Shown: in pieces, positions 1 through 6,063 of the stretch
Layout: every line of letters starts with the position of its first letter
How positions within the stretch are numbered: the first letter of the stretch is position 1
Assembly (NCBI GenBank): GCA_934133155.1
Contig: CAKPAT010000067.1
Span: 1 to 7,032, forward strand
Length of the DNA: 7,032 nt
Origin: an uncultured Bacilli bacterium
GTDB lineage: Bacteria; Bacillota_I; Bacilli_A; RF39; UBA660
Reading direction: 5' to 3'
Translations under genes and position numbers: made by a program
The notes under the pieces: model-generated
What the model saw: the letters and a program-made list of their open reading frames with translations, nothing else
The model's database searches: none
What the model was told of the DNA's origin: nothing

Positions 1-1295
1 ATCAAAAAACAGTTATTTTTCGCATATAAAGGAACAGACTTAATTCCATTTTCAAAGCCAAAATTTTTAGAAGATATTCTAATACTATACTTAGGACTAT
101 ATTTTTTCACATATTCATTTAAACTTCGGCTACTCGTTCTAGTTCCATTTTTAACCTCTACTGGAATAATATCACCATCAATTTTAATTAAAAAATCAAT
201 CTCATATTTATCAAAAGTATAATAATAAAGTTCCTTAAATTCAGGATAAAACATACACGCAATATAATTTTCTGTCAAAACACCTTTATACATCTCATTT
301 TTATCAAGTAAAATTTCCCTATAATCTAAATTAGATAAAGCCCTAAGAAGCCCCGTATCACTTAAATAAATCTTAAACTTATCCTCATCCGAAAAAGCTT
401 TCAAAGGTGACTCATTTTTTAAAGCTAAAGGACATTTTAAAACCATATTACTAGATAAAAGCCAGTCCAAACTACTCTCATATCTCACCTTACGTGCATC
501 CTTATCTACAATACTATATTTAAACGTATTGTGCTCCTGGGCAAGCTCTTTAGGTATCGCATTATAAATCTGACTATTTCTAATACCCTCACTATTTTCT
601 GTATACTTATTCATATCAGCCAAATAAGAAGTTATAATTTGATTTTGAATTTCAAAATTAACATGTGCAATATTCATATCATTTTGAATAAAATTATTAA
701 TCATTTGTGGCATACCACCCAAAACCAAATACTTTCTATATAAATCGAGTGCCTTCTCATGAACCGGTTCTAACATTGCCGAAGAAAGTTCAAAATGCTT
801 TTTAATCTCAAAAACAAGCTTATCCATAGAAAGAGCCAGTAAAAACTCCTCAAAATCCATTGGATATAAATACTTAATAGTAACCTTACCAACTGGAAAA
901 GAAGACTTAAACCTATTAACCTTAACCCCTAAAAGAGAGCCCGCACAAACAACCTTATAAGGCTTACTACTTTCGCAAAAATACTTCAAAGAAGAAATAG
1001 CCCTCTCGCTCACTTGGATTTCGTCAAAAAAAATCACCGTATTTAAAGGATTAATAACCACATTCTTAATAATTTCAATATTTTCCACTATCTTATCAGG
1101 ATCGAGAGTTTTATCAAAAATCGAAACAATATCAGCCTCTCTTTCCAAATTAATATAAATATAATTCTCAAAATTTTTTTCACAAAACTCCTCTAAAATA
1201 TAAGTCTTACCAGTTTGCCTTGCCCCAATAAGCATTAATGGCATTTTATAATCACAAGCCCACTTCTGAAGTTCCACCTCAATTTTTCTATACAT
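1..1295 (-). CDS. AAA_14/DUF4143 family ATPase (3' end cut by window edge)
   Basis: This gene encodes a P-loop ATPase of the two-domain AAA_14 plus DUF4143 type, common in Firmicutes and archaea. Its cellular role is not established. Translation starts at 1295 (MYRKIEVELQKW), preceded by a good AGAGGTGAT ribosome binding site. Walker A is GARQTGKT at residues 24-31, Walker B is VIFFDEIQ at about 87-94, and a sensor-1-like AGSLLG lies shortly after. The second half matches the DUF4143 region. It contains E365-I-D367 and then P-V-E380-V-K382, an arrangement typical of PD-(D/E)XK nuclease-like folds. The frame is open through base 1, giving 431 complete codons. The last visible residues (KSVPLY, then NNCFL) resemble the usual end of this family, so only a few codons are probably missing. 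The gene has its own regulatory gap and follows a likely terminator, so it is probably transcribed alone. Family confidence is high; whether the nuclease-like motif is active cannot be told. Confidence 0.93.
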   Translation of the reverse strand, partial: MYRKIEVELQKWACDYKMPLMLIGARQTGKTYILEEFCEKNFENYIYINLEREADIVSIFDKTLDPDKIVENIEIIKNVVINPLNTVIFFDEIQVSERAISSLKYFCESSKPYKVVCAGSLLGVKVNRFKSSFPVGKVTIKYLYPMDFEEFLLALSMDKLVFEIKKHFELSSAMLEPVHEKALDLYRKYLVLGGMPQMINNFIQNDMNIAHVNFEIQNQIITSYLADMNKYTENSEGIRNSQIYNAIPKELAQEHNTFKYSIVDKDARKVRYESSLDWLLSSNMVLKCPLALKNESPLKAFSDEDKFKIYLSDTGLLRALSNLDYREILLDKNEMYKGVLTENYIACMFYPEFKELYYYTFDKYEIDFLIKIDGDIIPVEVKNGTRTSSRSLNEYVKKYSPKYSIRISSKNFGFENGIKSVPLYAKNNCFL

Positions 1296-1325
1296 TAAAT
1301 CACCTCTTACTAAAGAGTTTATCAC

Positions 1326-1371
1326 TTTTCGTACAAAAAATACATATTTTACTAGTAATTTTCGTACAAAA
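1326..1371. promoter_or_regulatory. Paired TTTTCGTACAAAA repeats upstream of the AAA_14 gene (possible operator)
   Basis: The identical 13-mer TTTTCGTACAAAA occurs at 1326-1338 and 1359-1371, start to start 33 bp, close to three helical turns, so both copies would face the same side of the DNA. Each is a near-palindrome around GTAC. A perfect 10-bp palindrome, TTACTAGTAA (1349-1358), lies between them. On the minus strand the distal copy contains TTGTAC (1369-1364), which could serve as a -35 element 17 bp from a weak TATGTA. In that case the proximal copy would cover the start of transcription, a common repressor layout. The repeats are seen directly; the operator and promoter roles are inference. 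Confidence 0.45.
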
Positions 1372-1379
1372 TTAACGAA

Positions 1380-1400
1380 AAAGTAGGAAAATCCTACTTT
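1380..1400 (-). terminator. Stem-loop terminator overlapping the DUF362 stop codon
   Basis: AAAGTAGGA (1380-1388) and TCCTACTTT (1392-1400) form a perfect 9-bp stem with a 3-nt loop. Read on the minus strand, the stem is followed by two more T's, giving a run of five T, before CG interrupts it. The TAG stop of the DUF362 gene (1396-1394) sits inside the stem. The stem has only three G/C pairs and the T-run is short, so termination may be partial. Orientation is chosen by the T-run and by the converging end of the minus-strand gene. Confidence 0.6.
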
Positions 1401-2272
1401 ATCTCTATAAGTTCATACTCCCTACTTCCAATACCAAGTGCATTAGACGCCTCAATCGTATGAATACCATGTCTGCTTTCAATTCTTTCAATCAAATGAT
1501 CCTTACCAGCATCAGAAGAAGAATAAACCAAATCAATACAGGCTTGATCAATAGCTACAGGATCCAAACTAGCCAAAATACCAATATCAGACATGCAAGG
1601 ATCTTCAGCCACCGCACAGCAATCACAGTCAACAGACATATTGCACATAATATTCACATAAGAAATATTACCTTTAAAATAATCAGTAACAGAGCTTGCC
1701 GCATCAGCCATAGCCTCTAAAAATGCATCTTGACTAGGTAAATTATCCCAAAGCATATCAGGATTGTCACATACCCCAGCCGTATGAATTAAACTCTTAC
1801 CCTTGGAAGACGCACATCCAATAGAAAGCTGTTTCAAAGCACCTCCATAGCCACCCATCGGATGACCTTTAAAATGAGATAAAACAAGCATACTGTCATA
1901 ATTTTTCATATGATTACCAACATAATTTTCCTTTAAAATACGTCCCTCAGGAATATCTAAAGCAAAATCACCATCACTATCCATAATATCAACATCAAAA
2001 TACCTAGTCCAGCCATGCTCTTCCATAAGTTTCTTATGCTTTTCCGAAGTATTACGTGCACCAGCATAAGCCGTATTGCACTCTGTGACCGTACCATGAA
2101 CCTTATCAATAAGTGGTTTAACAAACTCCGGCTTAACATAATTTTGATTGCCATATTCACCAGAATGAAGCTTTACTGCAACATTACCCTTCAAATCAAA
2201 ATTAAGTGCATCATACACCTTAACTAAATTTTCAGGGCTAATACCTTTAATAAAATAAACTTTAGATTTCAT
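1394..2272 (-). CDS. DUF362 domain protein without a ferredoxin insert
   Basis: This is a 292-residue DUF362 (PF04015) protein. The N-terminal half carries the family's GEYGNQNYVKPEFVKPLID and TECNTAYAGARNTSEKH stretches. The centre has SHFKGHPMGGYGGALKQLSIGCASSKGK. The C-terminus, GIGSREYELIEI, is the usual family ending. Many clostridial relatives carry an inserted 2x[4Fe-4S] ferredoxin (CxxCxxC) region; none is visible here. Instead there is a dense cysteine group at C210, C216, C218, C219 and C226, which could bind a metal or cluster. The biochemical function of the family is not firmly known. The start at 2272 is supported by GGTGA a few bases upstream in the leader GAGGATGGTGATTAT. The gene follows the ATPase gene by 53 bp with no visible terminator between them, so it is probably the third gene of the MerR operon. 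Confidence 0.88.
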   Translation of the reverse strand: MKSKVYFIKGISPENLVKVYDALNFDLKGNVAVKLHSGEYGNQNYVKPEFVKPLIDKVHGTVTECNTAYAGARNTSEKHKKLMEEHGWTRYFDVDIMDSDGDFALDIPEGRILKENYVGNHMKNYDSMLVLSHFKGHPMGGYGGALKQLSIGCASSKGKSLIHTAGVCDNPDMLWDNLPSQDAFLEAMADAASSVTDYFKGNISYVNIMCNMSVDCDCCAVAEDPCMSDIGILASLDPVAIDQACIDLVYSSSDAGKDHLIERIESRHGIHTIEASNALGIGSREYELIEIK

Positions 2273-2325
2273 ATAATCACCATCCTCAAAATAAATATAC
2301 CAAAAAAAGAAGAAAATATAAATAT

Positions 2326-3477
2326 CTACTTTTCTTCATTTAAAACTTTATTTACAATTTCTTTAAATTTCTCCTCACTCAAAAGCACTCTATCAATTTC
2401 AAATGTAGAAACCGCAGTCTCTTTTAATTTTGGATAAGTAACCTTACAAGAAGAAATTTCATATTTAACATTCTTCTTATCAAAACTGCAAGACACACCA
2501 TCAATCACCGTATAATAAGAATTTTTTCTAACCTCAATATCATCACTAAGCTGACAAATACCAGAACCATATACATTAATTAATTTTTTTAGATTTCTCG
2601 TACCTACGTAAAAATAAATATTCTTACTAATACCAAAACTTAACATACTAGAAAAACCACTTAATTTTTCTAAAACATCAAAATTATCTAAAACAAAATT
2701 AAATCTTCTTTCCAAACTATCTTTAGACATAAACATATAAAGCTGTCTAATAAAAATTGAAATAAGACTATTAACCCTCACATCGTCTTCCTTAGAAATA
2801 AAGAAAATTGCCGTAGGTTTAGAAACAATATCCTTATAACTAAAAGAAGAATTACTGAGTAGCATAGATAACCTTTTCCTAGAAACAAGTGGACAAAAAG
2901 GCTCTCTAGCAACCGATAAAATAGAAGCCCTAGTATCACTTGTAGAAGAAATCGTCGGCATCGTCATGGTAGATACATAAGAATTACTAGAAAACTTCGC
3001 CATCACAAAATTTTTAAGTAACTTACCATCATGTGAAAGAAGCGCATTAATACTATTAAAATTAATCTCGTCCTCTTTACCAAACGTAAATAAAGACGCT
3101 ACAAGTCCAGAAATAAAACTAGAAGCCATATTATTCCAAAAAGGATCGTCATTTGATTTATCATAATAAATATTCTTACACATATCCTCAATCAAATCAT
3201 AAGCTGCATCCTTATCATTCTTATAAACTTCATAAGGATAACTAAGTGGATTCCAAGAAAGAGATAAATCAGTATCCTTTAAATTCAAAATAAGCACATT
3301 ATAATCACTAAGCCTATCATAAAAATGCTTCAAATATTCTTCTTTAGCATCCAAAATAAATAAACTTTCTTTTCTATCAATCATATCACTAACCGTTGGA
3401 AACAAAACATCCAAAGTCTTACCGCTACCAAGTTCACCAGAAACAATAACATTTCTTTTTAAATTATCAAATCTCAT
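2326..3477 (-). CDS. VirD4/TraG-like P-loop ATPase (soluble, degenerate type IV coupling protein)
   Basis: This 383-residue protein follows the order of motifs in type IV coupling proteins (VirD4/TraG, PF02534/PF12696). Walker A is GELGSGKT at 14-21. ILDAKEEY at 41-48 takes the place of the family's DPKGE box. SWNPL at 74-78 corresponds to the usual RYNPL, and DDPFWNN begins at 110. Walker B is FVLDNFDVL at 261-269, and LSFGISKNIYFY leading to LKKLINVYG corresponds to the family's RSRGI to QL-YG region. The protein starts immediately before Walker A, so the N-terminal transmembrane helices that anchor true coupling proteins are absent. Two key positions differ. The family LDE is LDN (N265), and the QS sensor is replaced by G292-T-R-N295. 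No relaxase or T4SS gene lies nearby. The start overlaps the MerR stop (ATGA), indicating translational coupling. Family relationship is likely; DNA pumping activity is doubtful, and an AAA-like regulator or DNA-binding relic is possible. Confidence 0.8.
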   Translation of the reverse strand: MRFDNLKRNVIVSGELGSGKTLDVLFPTVSDMIDRKESLFILDAKEEYLKHFYDRLSDYNVLILNLKDTDLSLSWNPLSYPYEVYKNDKDAAYDLIEDMCKNIYYDKSNDDPFWNNMASSFISGLVASLFTFGKEDEINFNSINALLSHDGKLLKNFVMAKFSSNSYVSTMTMPTISSTSDTRASILSVAREPFCPLVSRKRLSMLLSNSSFSYKDIVSKPTAIFFISKEDDVRVNSLISIFIRQLYMFMSKDSLERRFNFVLDNFDVLEKLSGFSSMLSFGISKNIYFYVGTRNLKKLINVYGSGICQLSDDIEVRKNSYYTVIDGVSCSFDKKNVKYEISSCKVTYPKLKETAVSTFEIDRVLLSEEKFKEIVNKVLNEEK

Positions 3478-3842
3478 TTAATCAAAACCTTTCCTTTCTC
3501 TGGTCTAGAAAAATCTAAACCATTTTCAATTCCAATTTGCAGCTCACTAAGCATATCACACTTATCCTTAAGCAAGCACATCTTCATAGTGATTTCTCTT
3601 CTTTTACTCTCAAAAACATCAGCAGTCAAATTATCCTTAACACGAATAATTTCCTCAAGAGTAAAATCCAAAGACTTAAGAAGCTTAATCTTCTCACATT
3701 CTAAAACATTACTATCGTCATAATATCTATACCCAGTAAACTCATCCGTCAAACTAGGAATAAGCACACCACACTCCGCATAAAACCTCAAAGTTCTAAC
3801 AGGTACATCAACAATCTTCGAAAAATCACCAATTTTATACAT
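3474..3842 (-). CDS. MerR family transcriptional regulator
   Basis: This is a 122-residue MerR-type regulator. MYKIGDFSKIVDVPVRTLRF at residues 1-20 is the winged-helix recognition region, followed by YAECGVL and the wing signature TGYRYYDD at 36-43. A helical segment with LKSLDFTLEEI and a dimerisation helix rich in K, E and L follow. There is little room after that helix for an effector-binding domain, so the ligand cannot be guessed. I chose the start at 3842 rather than the in-frame ATG at 3869. GGTGGTGAT sits directly upstream of 3842, while the 3869 ATG has no binding site and lies at the predicted transcription start. The promoter upstream has the 19-bp spacer and dyad expected for a MerR target, so autoregulation of the operon is likely. 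The stop overlaps the start of the ATPase gene. Confidence 0.93.
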   Translation of the reverse strand: MYKIGDFSKIVDVPVRTLRFYAECGVLIPSLTDEFTGYRYYDDSNVLECEKIKLLKSLDFTLEEIIRVKDNLTADVFESKRREITMKMCLLKDKCDMLSELQIGIENGLDFSRPEKGKVLIK

Positions 3843-3845
3843 TAA

Positions 3846-3866
3846 ATCACCACCATATCCCCTCCT
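3846..3866 (-). promoter_or_regulatory. Ribosome binding region deciding the MerR start
   Basis: On the minus strand AGGAGGGG (3866-3859) and GGTGGTGAT (3854-3846) precede the ATG at 3842. The second matches the AGAGGTGAT-type sites of other genes in this window and has normal spacing. The first is further away and lies just after an in-frame ATG at 3869, so that ATG cannot use it. This supports the shorter protein. Confidence 0.7.
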
Positions 3867-3873
3867 CATTTAC

Positions 3874-3904
3874 ATAATAACATTACAGTAAACTGGAAAG
3901 TCAA
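3874..3904 (-). promoter_or_regulatory. MerR-type promoter with 19-bp spacer and dyad operator
   Basis: The -35 is TTGACT (3904-3899, 5/6 to consensus) and the -10 is TATTAT (3879-3874, 5/6), separated by exactly 19 bp, longer than the usual 17. A 22-bp dyad fills the spacer: ACTTTCCAGT (3901-3892), two bases, then ACTGTAATGT (3889-3880), with 8 of 10 positions paired. MerR-family activators are known to bind such dyads and realign overlong spacers. The predicted start of transcription is near 3867, giving a leader of about 25 nt before the MerR ATG. Elements are seen directly; control by the adjacent MerR is inference from family knowledge. Confidence 0.78.
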
Positions 3905-3908
3905 TACC

Positions 3909-3937
3909 ATTATATCATAGAAAAAAAACTCAAACAA
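3909..3937 (-). promoter_or_regulatory. Second upstream promoter (extended -10)
   Basis: A perfect TATAAT (3914-3909) with an upstream TG (TGATATAAT, extended -10) lies 17 bp from TTGTTT (3937-3932), a weak -35. Its start of transcription would fall near 3902, inside the -35 of the MerR-type promoter. It would give basal expression of the MerR-ATPase-DUF362 unit, or interfere with the downstream promoter. Confidence 0.55.
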
Positions 3938-3988
3938 AATTATCCAAGTTTTAATAGAAAACCACTTTAACAAAAGCTTAATAATATA

Positions 3989-4032
3989 TTTATAATTTTA
4001 ATAATTACCTCATGTCTCATTATAATTATAAA
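3989..4032. repeat. A/T-only inverted repeat after the DUF1848 gene
   Basis: TTTATAATT (3989-3997) and AATTATAAA (4024-4032) are perfect 9-bp inverted arms around a 26-bp loop. The repeat lies 17 bp past the DUF1848 stop. With no G/C pairs and no T-run it would be a poor intrinsic terminator, and base composition alone could produce it. No better terminator is visible between the two operons. Confidence 0.3.
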
Positions 4033-4048
4033 TCTAAAACAAAAAATT

Positions 4049-4933
4049 CTACTTAACCCTTACCTTAATAATATCACTATCAGATAAATGACCAACCATT
4101 AAAGAAGAATTAACATCATGTTCCTTAAAATTTTTAAAAACCAAATCCTCATCATAATTCGCATAGCAATACTTACAAAAATGCTTGCACGAATTATAAA
4201 CACCAACATCAACCATCTGCACACACCCACATTTATCACCACGAGCACTCCACTTCTTATACTTCCTGCCCGTCATATTAAAAGCTAAAGAAGAAGAAAG
4301 ACAGTCCCTAACCAAAAAGCCATACTCCCCTAAATTTCTTTTTTCAAAACACGTTTGTACCGTCATCCTATTTAAAGAAGCGCTTTCACTAAAAGAAGTG
4401 CCAATCTCCTTATAATCCTCCTCCGTAAAATTTCTATATTTTAAAGCATTACAATTTTTTCGGGTATTTTTATAATCGTCCATAAAAGACACAATAATAT
4501 TTTTAACATAACCATTAAGCAAATGACACATATTAGCAAAAGCTTTTTTATGATAGCTAATATTATACCGCTCGCTTAAAAAAATAGGATCATACCTCAC
4601 ATATAAATTATCAATACCTATAATATTAGAAATCTTTTTTATCGCCTCAATAATAAGACCCTTAGGTGGCACATTAGGTTCAATATCTTTCTTATATGGT
4701 GTCAAAGTTACATGAAATATAATAGGCTTATCAATCTCTTTCAAATACTTTAAAATAGGAATAGGATTTTTTGTACAAAACAAAATCAAATCCACATCCT
4801 TAAAATAAATTCTACTAACCAAATTATGATAAAAAGGATTTCTAACGTCCAAAAAACCCTCTTTATATCGCCTCATAAACCACTCTGTATAAAAAGCGAC
4901 CACATCACATCTACCACTAACATTTAAAATCAT
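4049..4933 (-). CDS. DUF1848 family protein with C-terminal Cys cluster
   Basis: This 294-residue protein belongs to DUF1848 (PF08902). The N-terminal MILNVSGRCDVVAFYTEWF corresponds to the family's SRRTDIPAFYSEWF, followed by DVRNPFYHNLVSRI, DLILFCTKNP, FHVTLTPYKKDIEPNVPPK, YVRYDPIFLSERY and IVSFMDDY, in the family order. Near the C-terminus C249-x3-C253-x2-C256 (CKHFCKYCYANY) has the spacing of a radical-SAM cluster motif, with C235 and C237 just before it. A [4Fe-4S] cluster is plausible, but the family has no established reaction that I know of. One variation is visible: the usual RRT near the N-terminus is GRC here. The start at 4933 forms an ATGA overlap with the Nudix gene, so translation is coupled. 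It is the last gene of the four-gene operon and ends in TAG. Confidence 0.9.
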   Translation of the reverse strand: MILNVSGRCDVVAFYTEWFMRRYKEGFLDVRNPFYHNLVSRIYFKDVDLILFCTKNPIPILKYLKEIDKPIIFHVTLTPYKKDIEPNVPPKGLIIEAIKKISNIIGIDNLYVRYDPIFLSERYNISYHKKAFANMCHLLNGYVKNIIVSFMDDYKNTRKNCNALKYRNFTEEDYKEIGTSFSESASLNRMTVQTCFEKRNLGEYGFLVRDCLSSSLAFNMTGRKYKKWSARGDKCGCVQMVDVGVYNSCKHFCKYCYANYDEDLVFKNFKEHDVNSSLMVGHLSDSDIIKVRVK

Positions 4934-5439
4934 TTTAAAACCTTAACTTTATTTTTTAAAATACTTTCTTCATAATTTCTTAAAACAAATGAAAGCTCTT
5001 TATCAAAAAATCTTTTCTTTGGATTACCCGTTTCTAAATCAAGTAAATCAAAAACCTCACCAAAATCATAAAACTTATATGAAAATCCATTTAAAGCTTC
5101 ATCCAAAGTTAAATCACTTTCGCCTTGAAAAGCATCACAACTTTTTCCAGTATAATAATGAGTAGTAAGAACCCTATCACCATCTGGATAGCTATTTTGA
5201 TAATAAATAAGCTCCATAAAAGGTGTTAAATCATCAAACTCCATCCCAGTTTCCTCTTTGATTTCACGAATAGCCGTCTCTAAAGGTGTCTCACCATTAT
5301 CAATACTGCCACCAGGGAGCATAAAAACACCACCTAAACCACAAATTAAAATTCGTTCCTCATCATCTAAAATAATCGTCCTACTTTTTCTCTTATCACG
5401 CACATTCATACAAAAATCGCCAATACAAAATTTATCCAT
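4930..5439 (-). CDS. Nudix hydrolase
   Basis: This is a 169-residue Nudix hydrolase, a cytoplasmic enzyme family that cleaves nucleoside diphosphates linked to another group (X). The Nudix box GX5EX7REUXEEXGU is complete: G44, E50, R58-E59, E62-E63, G65 and M66. All metal-binding glutamates are present, so the enzyme should be active. It is preceded by FMLPGG, the usual strand before the box. The substrate cannot be deduced; the N-terminal FCIGDFCMNVRDKRKSRTII is not diagnostic. The start at 5439 is supported by AGAGGTGAT directly upstream. That site overlaps the end of the membrane-protein gene, leaving a 13-bp gap. The gene overlaps DUF1848 by 4 bp, which suggests the two products are made in fixed ratio and may act on one metabolite. 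Confidence 0.94.
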   Translation of the reverse strand: MDKFCIGDFCMNVRDKRKSRTIILDDEERILICGLGGVFMLPGGSIDNGETPLETAIREIKEETGMEFDDLTPFMELIYYQNSYPDGDRVLTTHYYTGKSCDAFQGESDLTLDEALNGFSYKFYDFGEVFDLLDLETGNPKKRFFDKELSFVLRNYEESILKNKVKVLK

Positions 5440-5452
5440 TAAAAATCACCTC

Positions 5453-6052
5453 TTAAAATTTCATAAAATTAACACCTAATTTAAGATACACATCATGCAT
5501 TCTTGGAAGATTAAAAAGCCTCGCAAAAATCAAATTATAAAGTTCATCAAACATCACAATAGAAAACAAAATCAAAGCAACATTAAAATAAATTTTTAAA
5601 TTAACCTTATCCTCCAATTTCTTAAGAAAAGGAATTATCCAATACATTAAAATCAAACCACTAACACCAAAAAATAAAACACTTCTCAAGCAAACAAAAC
5701 CACCAATATTCATAAAATTCAAAATTTCTTTATTATAATCCCAGTACCTAGTTCCATCCAAAAGCGTATAAATAGCATATCCTGAAACAAATTCCAAAAT
5801 TCCTGTAGAAATAACACTTATAAAAAAAACCTTCCAAGGATTTTTCGTAAACTTATACGTTAGTAAATAAATAAGTAATGCCCCATAAGCATAAATATTA
5901 ATCCAAGGCAAAAAATTACCACCTTGCCAATAAAACTTATCCATACCAAAATTAAAATAATAAAAAATAAATTCATAAACCCAGCCAAACAAACCAGAAA
6001 AAACTACAATATAAAATATTCTCGCAATAAACCTCTTTTTACTCTCCATCAT
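5453..6052 (-). CDS. PF06541 (CmpB-like, putative ABC transporter type IV) membrane protein
   Basis: This is a 199-residue integral membrane protein with about five hydrophobic segments, at roughly 10-33, 47-66, 73-98, 116-143 and 152-172. It carries the PF06541 signatures: GWVYEF near 23-28 in the first helix, FLPWINIYAYGALL at 47-60 (family GPWCPIYGFGALL), E87 in the third helix, RYWDY at 102-106 and CLRSVLFFGVSGL at 121-133. The family is labelled a putative ABC transporter component in databases, but its function is uncertain, and no ABC ATPase is present in this operon. Two adjacent ATG codons are possible starts (6052 and 6049). GGGAG lies 4 or 7 nt upstream respectively, so the second may be the one used. 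It follows the DUF1287 gene by 11 bp, so co-transcription is near certain. Confidence 0.85.
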   Translation of the reverse strand: MMESKKRFIARIFYIVVFSGLFGWVYEFIFYYFNFGMDKFYWQGGNFLPWINIYAYGALLIYLLTYKFTKNPWKVFFISVISTGILEFVSGYAIYTLLDGTRYWDYNKEILNFMNIGGFVCLRSVLFFGVSGLILMYWIIPFLKKLEDKVNLKIYFNVALILFSIVMFDELYNLIFARLFNLPRMHDVYLKLGVNFMKF

Positions 6053-6063
6053 AAAACTCCCAA

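Noticed and set aside
531..743. Plus-strand open frame of 70 codons
   Set aside because: It lies opposite the AAA_14/DUF4143 gene, has no ribosome binding site, and its Ile/Leu/Asn-rich product reflects antisense of A/T-rich coding DNA.
1460..2227. Open frames on both strands inside the DUF362 gene
   Set aside because: They overlap a clear DUF362 gene in other frames and show no family features or ribosome binding sites.
2326..3477. Evidence for an integrated conjugative element
   Set aside because: The ATPase is the only T4SS-like gene; there is no relaxase, integrase, VirB4 or att-like repeat in the window.
3843..3869. Nine-residue N-terminal extension of MerR from an ATG at 3869
   Set aside because: No ribosome binding site precedes it, it lies at the predicted transcription start, and MerR proteins normally begin right at the MYKIGDFS segment.
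4769..4780. Perfect palindrome TTTTGTACAAAA, similar to the repeats at 1326 and 1359
   Set aside because: It falls inside the DUF1848 gene and encodes part of the conserved F-x-TKNP motif, so protein constraint explains it.
5258..5479. Plus-strand open frame of 73 codons
   Set aside because: Antisense to the complete Nudix gene; no independent support.
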